The notes under the pieces are model-generated. The model made no database searches, was not told the DNA's origin, and saw only the letters and a program-made list of their open reading frames with translations. 64,000 nucleotides of DNA from Hedera helix (taxonomy: Eukaryota > Streptophyta > Magnoliopsida > Apiales > Araliaceae). Shown one piece after another: positions 36,353-49,924 of the stretch; the first letter of the stretch is position 1; every line of letters begins with the position of its first letter. The position numbers were made by a program, and so were the translations under genes. Location: NCBI GenBank assembly GCA_947179155.2, contig OX359267.1:43104292-43168291 (forward strand). Reading direction: 5' to 3'.

Positions 36353-36718
36353 ACTATAATTGAATCTTAACCTACAGGAAACTCTCGAGTTCACAAAGCT
36401 ATAAGATCTTAATTTCCATGAAAGCCAAGGCAAAAGAACAACGTTTATGATACTTCAAGTCTACCAAACTTTTCACCATGTGCACACTTTTGAGCTCAAA
36501 GCTAGGCTTGAATAATTATACATCACATTATTAATATAGCAAACATTTTAAATTAAGCAGCAACATGTACGCCTTTAATTTGCATTTGATAACTGTATGG
36601 TATGCCTTGACACCCAGGACTCGGATTCAATTTATGACTCTGTCCTGAGTAAAATTTGCAAAGGGCTAGGAGAAAATATAGAGGTGCTTCATTCACTGCA
36701 TATATATATATATATATA

Positions 36719-36921
36719 GGGATTCCATTCATGACAAACGGTTATTAATCACAATTAAAATTAGCTTGCCTCAAGAAAAGATAGCGGCATGGCCAATTTT
36801 ACGTACAAAAAGGAGTAGCGGCTTGGCTTGTCGTAAAAAGAAGAAGTGGCATGGTCAATCCACAGTTAAAAATGACCTGCATTGATTGTTAAAACAGTGT
36901 CGTCGTTTGTCACGGAGACCC
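36719..36921. mobile_element. (TA)n-embedded MITE, copy C
   Basis: It begins GGGATTCCATTCATGACAAA and its right end, inverted, is GGGTCTCCGTGACAAACGAC. TA repeats flank both sides. It shares the AGCGGCATGG and GACAAACG blocks with copies A and B but is more diverged. Confidence 0.65.

Positions 36922-37009
<88 letters not shown>
36922..37009. repeat. (TA)n(GA)n compound microsatellite
   Basis: About 27 TA units followed by about 16 GA units. Confidence 0.95.
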
Positions 37010-37012
<3 letters not shown>

Positions 37013-38218
37013 ACATTATGCCAGCAAATTCTTGGATCAAAACACTCCAAAAGTATTCTGTACTACAATTCCAAGATGAGAGTACTGGATGGTAATGTAA
37101 AAATACCTTATGGGAGTTTTTTTCACGGAAGTTCGTTAGCATCTAACGAACTGCAAGGTAAAGTGAGGATAGGTGCAATTTGGGACAAGGATTTGTTAGA
37201 GTTTCTATATACCCTTAAATCTCAAACTTAATTTTATTTGTTCTTATACGATGCTATGTTTAGATTAAAGTAATAGAATAGAAAAATAAATAAAATAAAA
37301 ATTAATTTATTTTTAAGCATTTTAAATATATATTTAGTTGGTGATAGAGGTCAGTGGTGTGATAGAGTGATATAATTGTTATATAAATTTATTCCATTGG
37401 AATAGATTTTATTTCACCGCCTCCCATATGAAATGAAAATTAAAGAGACGGAATTTCCACATCTTTAATATAAAAAAATCTACTGCTTTCATATAGACAT
37501 GACAATCCACAATATTCTTTGAGATCTGCAGTTCATCACACTATTCATCTGAATAACATGGATATCATCGATACAAGAGTAGAGAATTGGATCTCAAGTT
37601 CTTATATCTAGCATCTACAAGTAGAAGTCCGAGCTCATAAGAGAAGATGCTCTTTCACCTGTCAGCTCTCAAACATTTTCTCAAAGCATAACACTTGACA
37701 CTGCAAATTTCATGACAAGGCTCCTAAAATCTAAAAATTTACTGCATGAGGTCACTATATCAGCTAAGCACAGTCATTTATTTAAATACCTCCGAATTTC
37801 ACATATAAATCGTTAGAACACACGTGTAATGGCTGAATGTGAAAGTAAGGAGGTTTCTATGAAGCCTTCCAGCATATAGGCCCTATACAATAATTTCGCC
37901 ACAAGTCTAGCATTTATAGAAGCCACACAATGATCTACTGGTCTACTCGGTACTAACGTGGTTCGAATTCGAATTGTCATAAACATTCTTTTTGTTCTTG
38001 TGGACATCACCTGAGTTATCCCTTTACCTATAAATCCAGTTTTCGTGAGAGTATGAAATTTAAGAAGCCATCCTCCTACCTACTTCTTTAACAACACTAC
38101 TCTTTCTACCACAAACTCACCCTTCAGACATAACTCCAGCTATGCCCCACTGGTTTTACACATTTTTATCAAATAAATAGTTTCACATAACAAGTAGGCA
38201 GCAACAGACTGAATCACC
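37010..38218. promoter_or_regulatory. Upstream region of the DOT3 gene
   Basis: No coding frame is supported. The last few hundred bases are less AT-rich and probably hold promoter and 5' UTR. A TGA at 38210–38212 is in frame with the DOT3 ATG, which fixes that start. Confidence 0.4.
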
Positions 38219-41147
38219 ATGAACAAGTTGTTTCCAATGGTACAGACACATAGCCCCGGAAGTGATTCCGATGGCAATAATCAAGTTCATAACCAAAGTA
38301 TAGTAGTTCCTGCCAGTTTCATTGCAACAACAGATAGCTTTGAAAAGAAAGAACTTTCCTGGTAACAGCACCAGACTCCAAATGTCCCATCATTCTACTG
38401 CTAAAAGCTTAATTAGATTGCCACTTTTCGATAATGCTCAAGTTTTTCTGCAAAATATTGAATTCAGCTTCATCCACGACAATCATTTTGACTACAGTTT
38501 CTTTTCAAAATCTTACTTCCTCTTTCATTCATATCTATGAACTTAATTTTCTCTTAACCCATACTATTTTGTGCACTTGGCAGGTTTGCCGGTTCTCAAA
38601 TCCCAGCAGATCTATCGATTCAAGTTCAAGGCATCACTTTTTCTGTTCACAAGGTAAACAATAAAGAAACAACACAATTATATATAGCTAGTTTACTACT
38701 ACTAAAAAGAACATGCAACAATCTTTCAAATTTTCTTGTCAAAGATATTGTGAAAAGGTCATGACGAGGTAATCCAAACTGTAACGGTCAGTTTTGTAGG
38801 AGGATGAAAAGATAGGAGAGATGAAATGTCCACCAAAGGAAAATGTGTTTTTCTATCATGTTTGATATAATAGGAAGGAAATATAGGAAAATTATGAAGC
38901 AAGAGAAGCTTTCCTATATTTATGTATAACAGATCTGAGATACACACGCATACTATATCTACTAATATGGACTGTTTTTTTCTTACTAGGAAATCTTGAG
39001 AAGTGTCTTACTTCTTGCTTTGTCTTAAACATTTTGTTCTAATTATGCGTCATATATTTCTGCATAAAACAGTATCCACTGATTTCAAGATGCAACTACA
39101 TGAGTCGAATTGAATTACAGCCTTCAAACTCAAATTTAGGTTATGACCTCAAGCTTGAAAACTTCCCAGGTGGATCAGAGACTTTTGAAACCATTTTGAC
39201 ATTCTGTTATGGACTCTCAATAGGCTTGAACCCAAACAATGTAGCTGCACTCAGATGTGCAGCAGAATTCCTGGAGATGACAGAAGAACTGGAAGATGGA
39301 AACCTCATATCTAAGACAGAAGCTTTTCTCACATTTGTAGTCCTTTCTTCATGGAAAGACTCCATTACTGTCCTAAAATCTTGTGAAACTCTGTCTCCAT
39401 GGGCTCAAAATGTTCAAATTGTGCGAAGATGTTGCGACTCTATTGCTTGGAAGGCTTCCCGAGAAAATTCGACCACAGGAGATATTGTAAATGAAGAAAA
39501 CTGGTGGTTTGACGACGTAACTACTCTATGCATTGATCATTTCATGAGGATTATAACAGCACTTATGGCAAAAGGTTTGAAACCAAAGAGTTTAAGTTCA
39601 TGTATCACGCAATATGCAGAGCAATGGCTGCCGGGCATGGATGTAGAAATTGAAGGAAGATATGGTTGCGGAAAAAATGAGCTGCAATGGAGTATCTCAA
39701 GTGGTATGAAGCAGGAAGGGGGCGCCGGACATCACAAAGAACAAAGAACAATTATAGAGAGCCTAGTTAGCATACTGCCGCTTCAGAATGAAGCTGTTTC
39801 CTGTAAGTTCTTGTTGAGGATGCTAAAGATGGCTACAGTTTATTCAGTGTCACCGGCTCTTATTTTTGAGCTTGAGAAAAGAGTTGGGATGGTCCTTGAA
39901 AATGTCAACGTAAATGATCTTCTAATTCCTACTTATACAATTGGGGATCAAGGGATGCCAGTGAAGTAAGTGTTTTGCAGTCGTCTACTAAAGACATAGT
40001 TTCGATAGTTTATGAGAAAGTCCCTTAAATTAGGTTTCACTTACATCCTTATCAATTTCTATCCACAGCTCTCCTAGTTTAACAGAAGAACACACGATGC
40101 ACAACATTGATGCGGTGCAAAGGATTCTGGAACATTTCCTGATGCATGAGCAGCAGCAACAACAGAAATCAGCCAAAGCATACATTAGTAAGCTTTTGGA
40201 CAATTACCTAGCAGAGATTGCAAGAGACCCCAATCTCTCTGTGACTAAGTTTCAGGTCTTAGCTGAAACCTTACCAGAAAATGCTCGGACATGTGATGAT
40301 GGCCTCTACAGAGCTATTGATATTTATCTCAAGGTCAATTATAAAATTCTTCATTACCTACTATTCTAAGTTTTTTCTATCAAGTATCTTATCAACCATG
40401 TTTTTGGGTAGGTTCTATCCGGTAAAGTTTATGAAGGCTAATTTTCTGATCTTCTTATAGAGTCATCCTTCGCTATCAGAACACGAACAAAGAAGACTGT
40501 GCAAAGTCATGAACTGCGAGAAGCTATCACTTGACGCATGCATGCATGCTGCACAAAATGATCGATTGCCCCTAAGAAGTGTGATCCAGGTAATGTTTGT
40601 AAGTGATTCTGGACTAGAATTCGATAGAATCAACTGTATACAAAAGCTTAGATTGAAGTTCCAAACTGCAAATGAGTTGAGGCTGCGTTTGTTTGCAAAA
40701 ATGATGTGTGAGATAAAATTATTTGTACTGATTTATTACCACTCAAACTATTTTATCCTATGATGCTAGCAGGTACTGTTTGCAGAACAAGTAAAGATCA
40801 GGAAAGTAATGCAAGGAAAGGACCAATCAGCAACTGGTGATAACTCAGAGGAAGAGCATAGTTGGTTGTCTACAAAGTCGGAGATCACAACTCTCAAAGT
40901 AGAACTAGAGAAGGTAAAGTTGCAAATGGCAGAGCTGCAGAAAGACTACTCTGGACGGCAACAAGACTATGACAAGCTAAATAACAAGCAAAGGAGTTTA
41001 CCAAATTGGACTTTTAGATGGAGAAAGATAAGAAACTCTTCTATTTTCCAAAAACAAACAGATGTTGAAGAAACTGGAGAAGGACAGCAGACAAAACCCC
41101 CTACTAATAATAGAGTTCGCTCCGGTCGAAGGCAATCTATCAGCTGA
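38219..41147 (+). CDS. DOT3: DOT3-like BTB/POZ–NPH3 protein
   Basis: Six exons: 38219–38361, 38584–38653, 39073–39965, 40069–40333, 40461–40589 and 40773–41147. Phases fit and give 624 residues; Arabidopsis DOT3 has about 607. The start is fixed by an in-frame TGA nine bases upstream. The BTB/POZ domain spans roughly 50–165 (IPADLSIQVQG…FSVHKYPLIS…LENFPGGSETFE). The NPH3 domain follows, ending with the conserved LCKVMNCEKLSLDACMHAAQ and LPLRSVIQVLFAEQ segments. A C-terminal coiled coil (LSTKSEITTLKVELEKVKLQ) and a basic tail come last. NRL-family BTB proteins are thought to act as CUL3 ubiquitin-ligase adaptors at the plasma membrane. DOT3 mutants of Arabidopsis show vein and primary-root defects. 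The C-terminal part converges on the uL23m gene, 315 bp away. Confidence 0.92.
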
Positions 41148-41462
41148 AACTATACAAATTAAACTACTCCCTCCAGCCGGAAAACATAGTCAGGGAGGGG
41201 GGTTGAGTGTTTGTGGTGCGAGTTTAAAGGCATGCTAAATATATTTCCTATTCTCAATATTTCTTATTTATTAATGCTCAATTTATAAGTATTAGGAGCA
41301 TATGAATTCTGAAAATCACCCTCTACCAAAATCTCAATAAACCTCCAACAAACTAATTGATTAACATTTCTTAAAGCACTTCATATTATCCTTATTATCA
41401 TAAACTCGGTCAGACAATTCATCAAACACGTAGGTACCAATAAAGTCAACAGAAAAACAAAA

Positions 41463-42130
41463 CTACCTAGATAAAGGCCTCATACTGCTCCATGGAAACT
41501 TCAGCTGCCCACCACCACCGCTCTGACTAGCTTTACCATCTTTTCCACCACCACCTCCCTGGCTGCCGCCACGATCTCTGCCACGCCAGCGGCCGGAACT
41601 CATTTCCGGTTTGGCATTGCTGTCAAGCCAATGTGACTTCTTCTTGGCTTCATCGCCCTCCACAAAACTCGACTTGGATTGCTTGTTCAAGCTTTTCTTA
41701 TCTTCCTCAATTAAACGGATAGGGTAGAGGTCCGGGGATATGGATAACGGGTACCTTAGGGTAACATAGGCCTTTTTGTAATCGGGTTTCGCAATTAAGA
41801 GTCCGCCCCTCTTCTTCTTCTTGCCGTCCATGTTTAAAGTTTGAACCTTTTCTACTTCGAAGCCGTAGAGGGATTCCAGTACCCTCTTAATTTCAATCTT
41901 CAATTGGAAAATCAAAGAGAGAGAAAAAAGCATAAAATTATATTTCAGATAATGAATACGTAAATTGCAGATAAATATGTTTGTTTGTGAGTAGGAGCTG
42001 GTTTTACCTTGGAAGCAGAAGGGATGGTTTTGAGGGCAATTTCAGTGATGTTGGAGAACGAAGAAGGCATGAGAAGCTTGATGGGTAGGTTAGCAAAGTT
42101 CACTACTCTTCTTCCCAATCGACTCCCCAT
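41463..42130 (-). CDS. Mitochondrial large-subunit ribosomal protein uL23m
   Basis: Two exons on the minus strand: 42130–42008 and 41897–41463, giving 185 residues; the Arabidopsis homologue has about 178. It fits uL23: MGSRLGRR start, then FANLPIKLLMPSS and, after the intron, IEIKRVLESLYGFEVEKVQTL, which packs on the rRNA near the tunnel exit in this family. KKAYVTLRYP follows. The C-terminal tail is Gly/Arg/Ser-rich, as in plant mitochondrial L23. Targeting is inferred from homology; no separate transit peptide is obvious. The 3' splice site (…TTGAAG|ATT) is weak but keeps the frame. Confidence 0.9.
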
Positions 42131-43383
42131 TTTCTTTCTTCTGCTTCTTTCTCAGTGATCTTGCAATGATTTTCTTTGAGATTGAAATACGAAATCCAAA
42201 ATACTAATACATGTGCCCCTTCTTGTAATAATGCCCAGAGGGTTTATCAGTGGGGACAGGCCCATATGGATTAAAAAAATAAAATAAAATAAAATAAAAT
42301 AACTCTTCTTTAGCTTTGAGTTTCGCTTGATTCATTTTTATTTTTTGGCATGCAATTATCTAGGTTTAAACTTTAAAATTATAATTCAAAGTCCTTTTCT
42401 ATTAGTATAATAATGAAAGTCTAAATCCTCTCATAAAATAATTTAATCACACTCTTTATGTCACACAAAAAGAGTTTCGTTTATAAAATTTATAAATATT
42501 ACAAATATATTTTGTTTTATAGGTACCTTTAAAAAATATATGATGTTAATTTGTAAGAACTATAATAAAATATTAATAATAAGAATATGTGTTATTTTTT
42601 TATACCATTAATGAAAAGACTGTCCCTTTTTTGTTTAAGAGAAAATGGCAAATAAAAATATTTGTGGAACCAAGGCCGCCCACTCTTATAAACAATAATT
42701 GATATTAATATATTTTTGCATATGAATCAATTATTTTGTCTTAGATTTTGACTTAAAAATTCTAACATTCTTAATGACTTGATAGTGTTTTCTTATAAAT
42801 ATTATTATCGCTTTCATCTTTTTGCATAGCGGTCGGGAAGCAACTTTTTTCCGATCAGAAGGTACAACCCGGGTGACAATGGTAGCTTCCTGGGTATTAG
42901 ATCGTCCCACAGGATGATTGTGAACAAGTTCAAATTAGCATCAAATATATACCTTCATAAACCAGCAAAAATAAATATAAAAAATATATATATTTAGTAA
43001 TCATACATTTCTGTGTGTAGATATATACTTTCAGTCATACACTTCCTGCTTTTTAAACTATAAGGTCAGCACTCATACACTGATTAAAACAGTGTTGCTG
43101 TTGTTCAGGTTGTAACATACATCTTTTCTGTTCATCATACATGCTTTTACTGAACTAAGAAATCATGAACCAAATAAATATACAATAGAAATCTGAATGG
43201 AAGGAACTGATGAAAGAAAGAAGAGAATGCCTTCTTGATTTCCTAAATTAGCAGATGGGAGTATATTTCTACTTGAAATCCAGTAACTCTGACCAATCTA
43301 CAAAGAGTAGGTATGAAGTTGAACAATGATAACTGTATTAGTGGGGGCAAATGTAGTTCGTCTCCTACGGTGGGAATCGATAT
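42131..43383. other. Spacer between uL23m (5' end) and ROCK1 (3' end)
   Basis: The first ~120 bp should hold the uL23m promoter. 42274–42301 is an (AAAAT)n tract. A GC-richer stretch at 42828–42925 (GGTACAACCCGGGTGACAAT) stands out but I cannot assign it; a SINE or gene fragment is possible. No coding frame is convincing. Confidence 0.45.
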
Positions 43384-46300
43384 CTAGGTTTCCTTCTTCT
43401 TAATGCGATATGGGTACTTCTGGTATATTGAAATGCTGGTCACCACGATTGGAAGAGCTAGAAGGCAATACAATGAAGGTGGTTTCCCATCGAAGAGCAA
43501 TTGCAACAAAGCTGTGACAAGGAGTGCAGACACGATGACAAATCCCTGCATGCATTTAAGTATATAATAAAATTAATTGAAATTTTGAAAAAAGTATACC
43601 ACTGCAAACAGAACACTTTCAATCTTTTAATGAACAGATAAGACATGGAATGATATATTTGAACCATTTAAAGGCTAGGCCACCAGTAACATGTCCGAAA
43701 GTGTAGCTCAATTGTATAGTTAGATACTAACTGATGGCCATAAATTGATACTTTCCTACTATTACTTTATTTTGATGATTCTCATCCACAACATATTCGG
43801 GAACTCAGTTTCAATGTTCTTCAGTTGCAGCTGAATTTGTGCTGTTGAAATAGCACATATAGGCAGCAAGCCAATTTCTGAAGTGGTACCAAATGGGTTC
43901 AAAAACAAGTTGCAAAGAGATAAACAGAAGAGAAAATATGGGTACTATTTCATTAGGACACCAAGGTGCTTTTGTAGCTTCTAAAGCCATAATCCAGAAA
44001 CTTGGGACCTTAAGAACAAGAAAGGAAATATAAACTATGAACAAGTTGAAAAAAAATTGGTTTTTCATATATAAGTATAGAACCCAGCAATTTGTCACAA
44101 AATAAGAGTTTGCGGAAACTTGAGCTCTTCATCTGATAACAACTTTCCTTTCTTGCATTTTACTTACTACCAAAAGAATTATCTAACTTTTGTATTCAAA
44201 CTTACCTTTCGAACACCACCAGCATAGGATGTCACCAAGCCTACTAGAATTCCACCAACAGCATTGAACATAACAGGGATCTGTAAGAAAAACATTTAAG
44301 CATTATCCCATTCAAATTAGTAGCTCGCATATTTATTCAAGTGCATTCTTCATAAACAAAAGCATCATGAAATCACATTTCACAATTGACACCCTTCAGA
44401 CATAGGCGGGTGTGGGTTCAGCAACTTCTGATGAATGAAGCTAAGGCATATATCAACATTATACCATTCCAAGAGGTAAATAAAATGGACTAAAACAGCT
44501 CAAGAAGCTCAGATACTAGGAGTGTATACATATTTCAAATAAGAAAATTCTAAATTCAGTGAACTGGATCAGATGAGATTGACCAATCATAAAATTTGTG
44601 GGTCAATTGCGATCTCTTTCTTTGACACTGTAGGTTCCAAGTTACCTCATTATTAGTTTAAGAAACCAATGGTTGCATTATCAAATAATAATTACCAAAG
44701 TAAGTGGGGTCCAGCCATAAAACATTCCATGCTGTCTGATTTTTTCTCCATCAGGAGATTTATAGGTACTAGCCAGCAAGCACAAGCTCCCAACTATAGA
44801 CATTTCTACAGTCATCAAGTATGATGTGCGTTTCTTAACCTGAAAGTTTTAAATCAAAAACATGGACAGGGAAAAATGACCTCAGCAGGTGAATTTTAGG
44901 TTCAAATTGGAGATGAAGGCTTCTTCTGCTAACCTGAGAAGCCCATTGACACAGTGCAGAAGCAAGACCTGAGAGTACAGAAGCTACCAAGACTGAAACA
45001 ATTCCATAGAATAGAATTTCATCAGGGTTACTGCTAGTAGAGCCTTTGCTGGAGCCTTCACCAATGCTTAGAAGAACAGCTGCAATTATCAACAGGAAAA
45101 GAGCCCCAATTTGTTGGATTGATTGCTTCTGTCTGATTGAGAAACAAAGAAAGGCTCTTAGAACCTCAGAAGTAAGGTGCTAAAAATATATATATTTTTT
45201 ATTAGACAACCTTAACAGATCTATCCAAGAAATTGACACGACCGAAGTACATAATCATATTCCAATTGAAGATGAATGCTAAGAGCTACTTAAACATTGA
45301 GTTATAAATAAATAAGAAAAAGGGAAAAAAGAAATGAAGGTGACCCTGATCTTTATAGTAAAGCATTTAGGTCATCTTAACAGAGAACTGGGACTGATCA
45401 TATCTTCATCATGGTTTGGTGATTTTCAGTAGAGGGTTGGTTAATATTGTTGCATAACCCATAACCACCCTCAAATGAAGAAACATGAAGAAATAGTGCA
45501 ATTCTTAAAAATAACAGACGAAAGATAAGCAATAGTCTTTGACCGAGCCTTCTTCAAAGGAAGATGGTATTTCAATATTTCCTCTACAGAAAATGAAGGA
45601 ACATTACTACATTTTATTTTATTTTATTTTTTGGCTAGGCTGATGAATTTTAGATGTGTTCCAACTGAAGGGTAACAAATAATCTTGTTTGCTATTTTAC
45701 AAGCATGGAAATAGAGTACTCTCACAAGAGACTTTCATTTTGTCATACAGATGGCAGAAAATCATGATCGACCAAGCAAAGGCAATATTGCTCATCACTG
45801 TAAATAATGTATCCCACGCCACTTCGTTGGTGGTAAAGGAGATTTAGAGACCAAAGACATACGCTTGTAACTGATTTGCTTCTTCATCTTTTTTCTGTAC
45901 CTTTATAAATATTGTAACATTTTTCAAAACTGATGATACTAGGTAAGTGATAATTTGTTGATTATTAAAACACAAACAGTTAAGACGGTAATTATCAATA
46001 GAAATAATTATCTATTGCAGCAGAAAGTTGACAAACATATTCAGTAAATTGGATTCAGTGTGCAACATATTTCTTTGATAACTTACCTCAACAGAATAAA
46101 AGTAAAGAAAGCAGTGAAAAACAGCTTTGTCTGGTTCAGCACTGAAAATGTGAGTGAATCAAGATTTTTGTATGAGATCTGCAACAAGCTACTTTGCAGT
46201 GCATAAATAGCTGCTGGCATTCCTGATAAAGTTAATGAGCGAATCAAAGTCCATTCCTTGAATACCTTCTTGAAACTGCCTTCTTTTGCCATGAGAAGAA

Positions 46301-48384
46301 GAGAACAAATAACCTAAGCATATTAAGCGTTTACAAACTTGAAAACCTTTGGAAGCAAATCTTGAAGATGGACTAGGAAAACTAATAAAGAGCAAAAATA
46401 ACCTTTGTTATCTCGCATGCTAATACAGATGAAGTCACAACCACTTCTCGCCTATAGAAATAATTATCATAATACAGACCAAATTAGTTTTGAAGTGGCA
46501 CTATAGAGGACGGCATATAATTTTTGTTATATTGCTAACTTACAAGGTTCCAAAAACAAGAAGAATATAAATACTCCATCCGTTCCAAATTATAATATCA
46601 TTATTGACTTTTGAAAAGTCAACTTTAAATATTTTCAAACTTAAAATTGAAATAAATTCATTTAGTTTATGTTAATACAATTATAAATATTATAAACTAC
46701 CTAAAAAATACTACTAGTTATAAGATTTATTATTTTAAAAACTTAAATGAATCATGTCAATTTTTAATTTGAATATGTCTCAAATTGACTTTCAAAAAGT
46801 CAATAATGATCTTATAATTCAGAAAGAAGGGAGTATTAAATAGTATATTTCCTTATATCTAATAAACCTAGTTGACGACAAAGCATAAGAAGAAGACAGA
46901 AAGTACCATACTCCCATGAGCAAGTATGCAGATACATCACGAACCAGCTGTTTTCTCAACATTAGGTATTTAAATACTTTTGCCTATTATGAACATGAAT
47001 CTTGACTAAGCGATTCTGATACTATGAACATAGGTATTATTATTACCACCAATATGTTGGATGAGCTCGATGAAGAGGTATCTGAACCCTAAATAGATAT
47101 GAGCTGCTGGACATCAGCGAACAGACTTCAGTAAAAGGACAACTCAAGCTTCATTGTTTGATTTAAGGATGGGAGGATTCTGTTGATGAACATGTATGGA
47201 AGAATTCTTAGGGGCATTTGGATAGAGGAATATTTAGTTCAAGCTACTTTCTTCTCCACTTACTTCAGAATAGGATGAAATTTCTGGCCTTGTTGGCGAA
47301 ACTCAGTTATGAAGTCTGTACTCTAATTTTTAACCACTTCTTAAATCCTCACTGGCAAATTTTCCTGTATTTTTGTAAATTGTAATCTCTATTTCTTCTA
47401 TCTAAACTCTGAAGAACAAAAAAAAGAAGTTTCCTTGGATCCTGCCCACAACTAGAGGTCAATGTGAGTTAAGTTGCTCTCAAATTATATTATCTTGGTA
47501 GGGTTTTGTTCATCCACTCCATTTTAATTTCAGCTACATTACAATTTCAGAAGCTGACTACTTTCATGATTCTTGTACCTGTTAAATTTCTTCTCATTTC
47601 TTTCTTTCTATTATTTTGATAAATAAAGTCTAAAGATATGAAAGTCATTAGTGGAAAAACCTTCCCACAACATAAAAGGAAACTCTAACCTAGAAAACAT
47701 TAAATATATGACTAGCCGGATATGCATCTACTATATATTAGTGAAACTCTAACCTGGAAAACAAAAAAGAAAGCCTGATTTAGATTAGAACCATAAGTTT
47801 TACTTTAAAAACCCTAAAATTGGAGATCAAATTTGTAAGACGTTTGAAAGGAATTCAGTACATTGTGTTGTGAAAAAATCCTGGATAAAGCAAACAATTT
47901 TCTAAATTATGATAACTTGCCTCTAGAATTATGCATTAATCAAATTATCAGAAAACATCTTTCCTTCCAACAATACGGAATTTAAATAACTTTGTAATAC
48001 ATCTTAATTTCAAAATTAAGCCTCCAAATTCTTAATTTTCTGGTAGTGACCTAAATGCGCAAATGCACAATTGTTGATAACGTATAATTACTTCAAATCA
48101 AAACAAATGTAACTCGCACTCCACCGAACGCCAATGAAAAAAAACGATCATAAAGTGAAAAGTGTCATTTAGAGTAGGATTAAGACGATCAGGGTTTTGC
48201 AATGAGCTAAGACATGAAGATATATAGAGAGATATTGGATAAACCTGATGAAACGTTTAGAGATAAGTGGCTGAGCACCGTACTGGAGGGTGAGCAACAG
48301 AGAATAGAACCAGACTCTTGTGTTAATTTTGTTCTCTGAACTCAGTTTTGAAGTCGAAGCAGCTTTATGTTTGATCGCCGCCAT
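43384..48384 (-). CDS. ROCK1: ROCK1-type ER nucleotide-sugar transporter (UDP-GlcNAc/UDP-GalNAc; CMP-sialic acid transporter-like)
   Basis: Seven exons on the minus strand: 48384–48245, 46451–46403, 46313–46087, 45132–44934, 44839–44696, 44280–44206 and 43545–43384. All are GT–AG with consistent phase, giving 331 residues, close to the family norm of about 325. It is a multi-pass DMT-fold membrane protein. Family-typical segments are present: LLLTLQYGAQPLISKR, PAAIYALQSSLLQISYKNLD, FSVLNQTK, LSGLASALCQWASQ, GGILVGLVTSYAGGVRKGF. The C-terminus KKET fits a KKxx ER-retrieval signal, in line with ER location of Arabidopsis ROCK1, where loss of function suppresses cytokinin deficiency. Substrate is inferred from that homologue. 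Intron 1 is 1.8 kb and holds a MITE. Confidence 0.93.
46574..46833. mobile_element. Stowaway-type MITE in ROCK1 intron 1
   Basis: The 260-bp element begins CTCCATCCGTTCCAAATTAT and ends CTTATAATTCAGAAAGAAGG plus GAG. TA flanks it at 46572–46573 and 46834–46835. Internal inverted blocks TTGACTTTTGAAAAGTCAA and TGACTTTCAAAAAGTCAA are clear. Confidence 0.85.
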
Positions 48385-48624
48385 TAATGGCGACCTGCGG
48401 GAGAGAGGACTAATGACCTTGTTTGATGCTTCTTCTTATTTTTCAATTTGCTTCTATTTTGTGTAAAATTTGATACTTTTGTGGAGCAGCCTGCTCGTAT
48501 ACGGAATACGATGGGGCATATGTTTTTCAATTGGATTCGTATAAACCGAATACGACGTCGTTGCTGATGTAAGGGTGGTAAGAATTAAGAAACCATAAGG
48601 CTGAGCAAGAAATAAAATTTGGCT
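48385..48624. promoter_or_regulatory. 5' flank of the ROCK1 gene
   Basis: No coding frame. It should hold the minus-strand promoter and 5' UTR; no core element is certain. Confidence 0.3.
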
Positions 48625-49340
48625 CCAAAATCGCACCAAAAATCAATTAAACCACACCAATAGAACTGTACTAACAGTTCAGACGTATATGATAGTTTTA
48701 AAAGAGTTGAAAAATCGCATCTATGATTTAATTTTGAGTTTTGCAGTCTATCGCGCTACCAAAACTACACCGCATCAATAATGTTTATTATATATTTTTT
48801 TAAAGTTACATAAGTCAAAACGACGTCATTTTTGCCATTTATAAAAATTGAAATTGATTCACTTATGAAAATGACCCTCTATCATTTCTTGTTTAATATT
48901 ATTTTTTTTGTGTAATCAGTAATGTGGGTATTTGACTATTTGAAAAAAAAATTGTTGGGTTTTTGACAAATTATTATTTTAGCAAATTGATTCTTATTAG
49001 AAACTTATTTATTGTAAAAAATTTCTTTATTACAAATGAGTGTTTATTGCAGATTTAGTTCATAAAATTTTATATTTTTGTGCCTCCGTTTTAACTTGAT
49101 TTGTTTTCTAAATTGTAACCTAATACAATTATTATTTTTTTTCATGAAAAAAATATTTTTCAATACATACATATTCAATTGATTTTAAACCTGAAACCGC
49201 ATTAAATGAAACCGCACCGCACGTTTCAAAACTGCATCGCATCATTCAAAAGCGATTTCATGTACGATTTTAAATTTGTCAAACCCCACATAAACAATTT
49301 CACATGTGATTTAAATTTTCAACCGCACCATACTCTACGT
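48625..49340. mobile_element. Probable hAT-like remnant with AACCGCACCGCA subterminal repeats
   Basis: Both ends carry clustered ACCGCA, ATCGCA and GCGATTT motifs (48631–48780 and 49185–49340) around an AT-rich centre. This is the usual look of non-autonomous hAT elements. Exact termini were not found. Confidence 0.45.
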
Positions 49341-49924
49341 TAAGAAAACATATTTCATATTTGCTAGGGTTTTATTTTCTTTACTAAAACACCCATTGAG
49401 AGTAAAAGAATACATCTATTTTCGTTGAGAGAAGCCCTATTTTTATATGAATTTTTGATATTTTTACATAAATTTTTTTTTATGAAAGTAAAACTTATTT
49501 TATATTTATATGAGATAAAACTATATATATATATGAAAATATCAATTCCATTTACTTAACATATTTATTAGTTTTATCAAGGGAAAAAAATACATCTCTT
49601 TTCCTCGTTTTGGAATAGGGACCAGGGAGTAGTAAAAATCTACCGAAATTAAATACTACAATTTAAAATTGTGGATAAAAATGCATAATGGACAAGTTTT
49701 GTTAGTTTTGCATTTGCTGTTGATTGTTATTTATTTGGATTATTTAATTATTGAAATAATTTTATTATGATACTAGTTAAAATTTAATTATGATAATTTT
49801 AGTAATTTTCTAAATTTTTTGGTTACAGATAATCAAATCGATTGAAGGAAGCCAAACGAAAAATACAATTGGATTTCCTTTTGAATCTCAATTTTTGTTC
49901 CATGTTATTACTTATAACTATAAC
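49341..49924. other. AT-rich spacer
   Basis: Nothing recognised. Confidence 0.45.
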
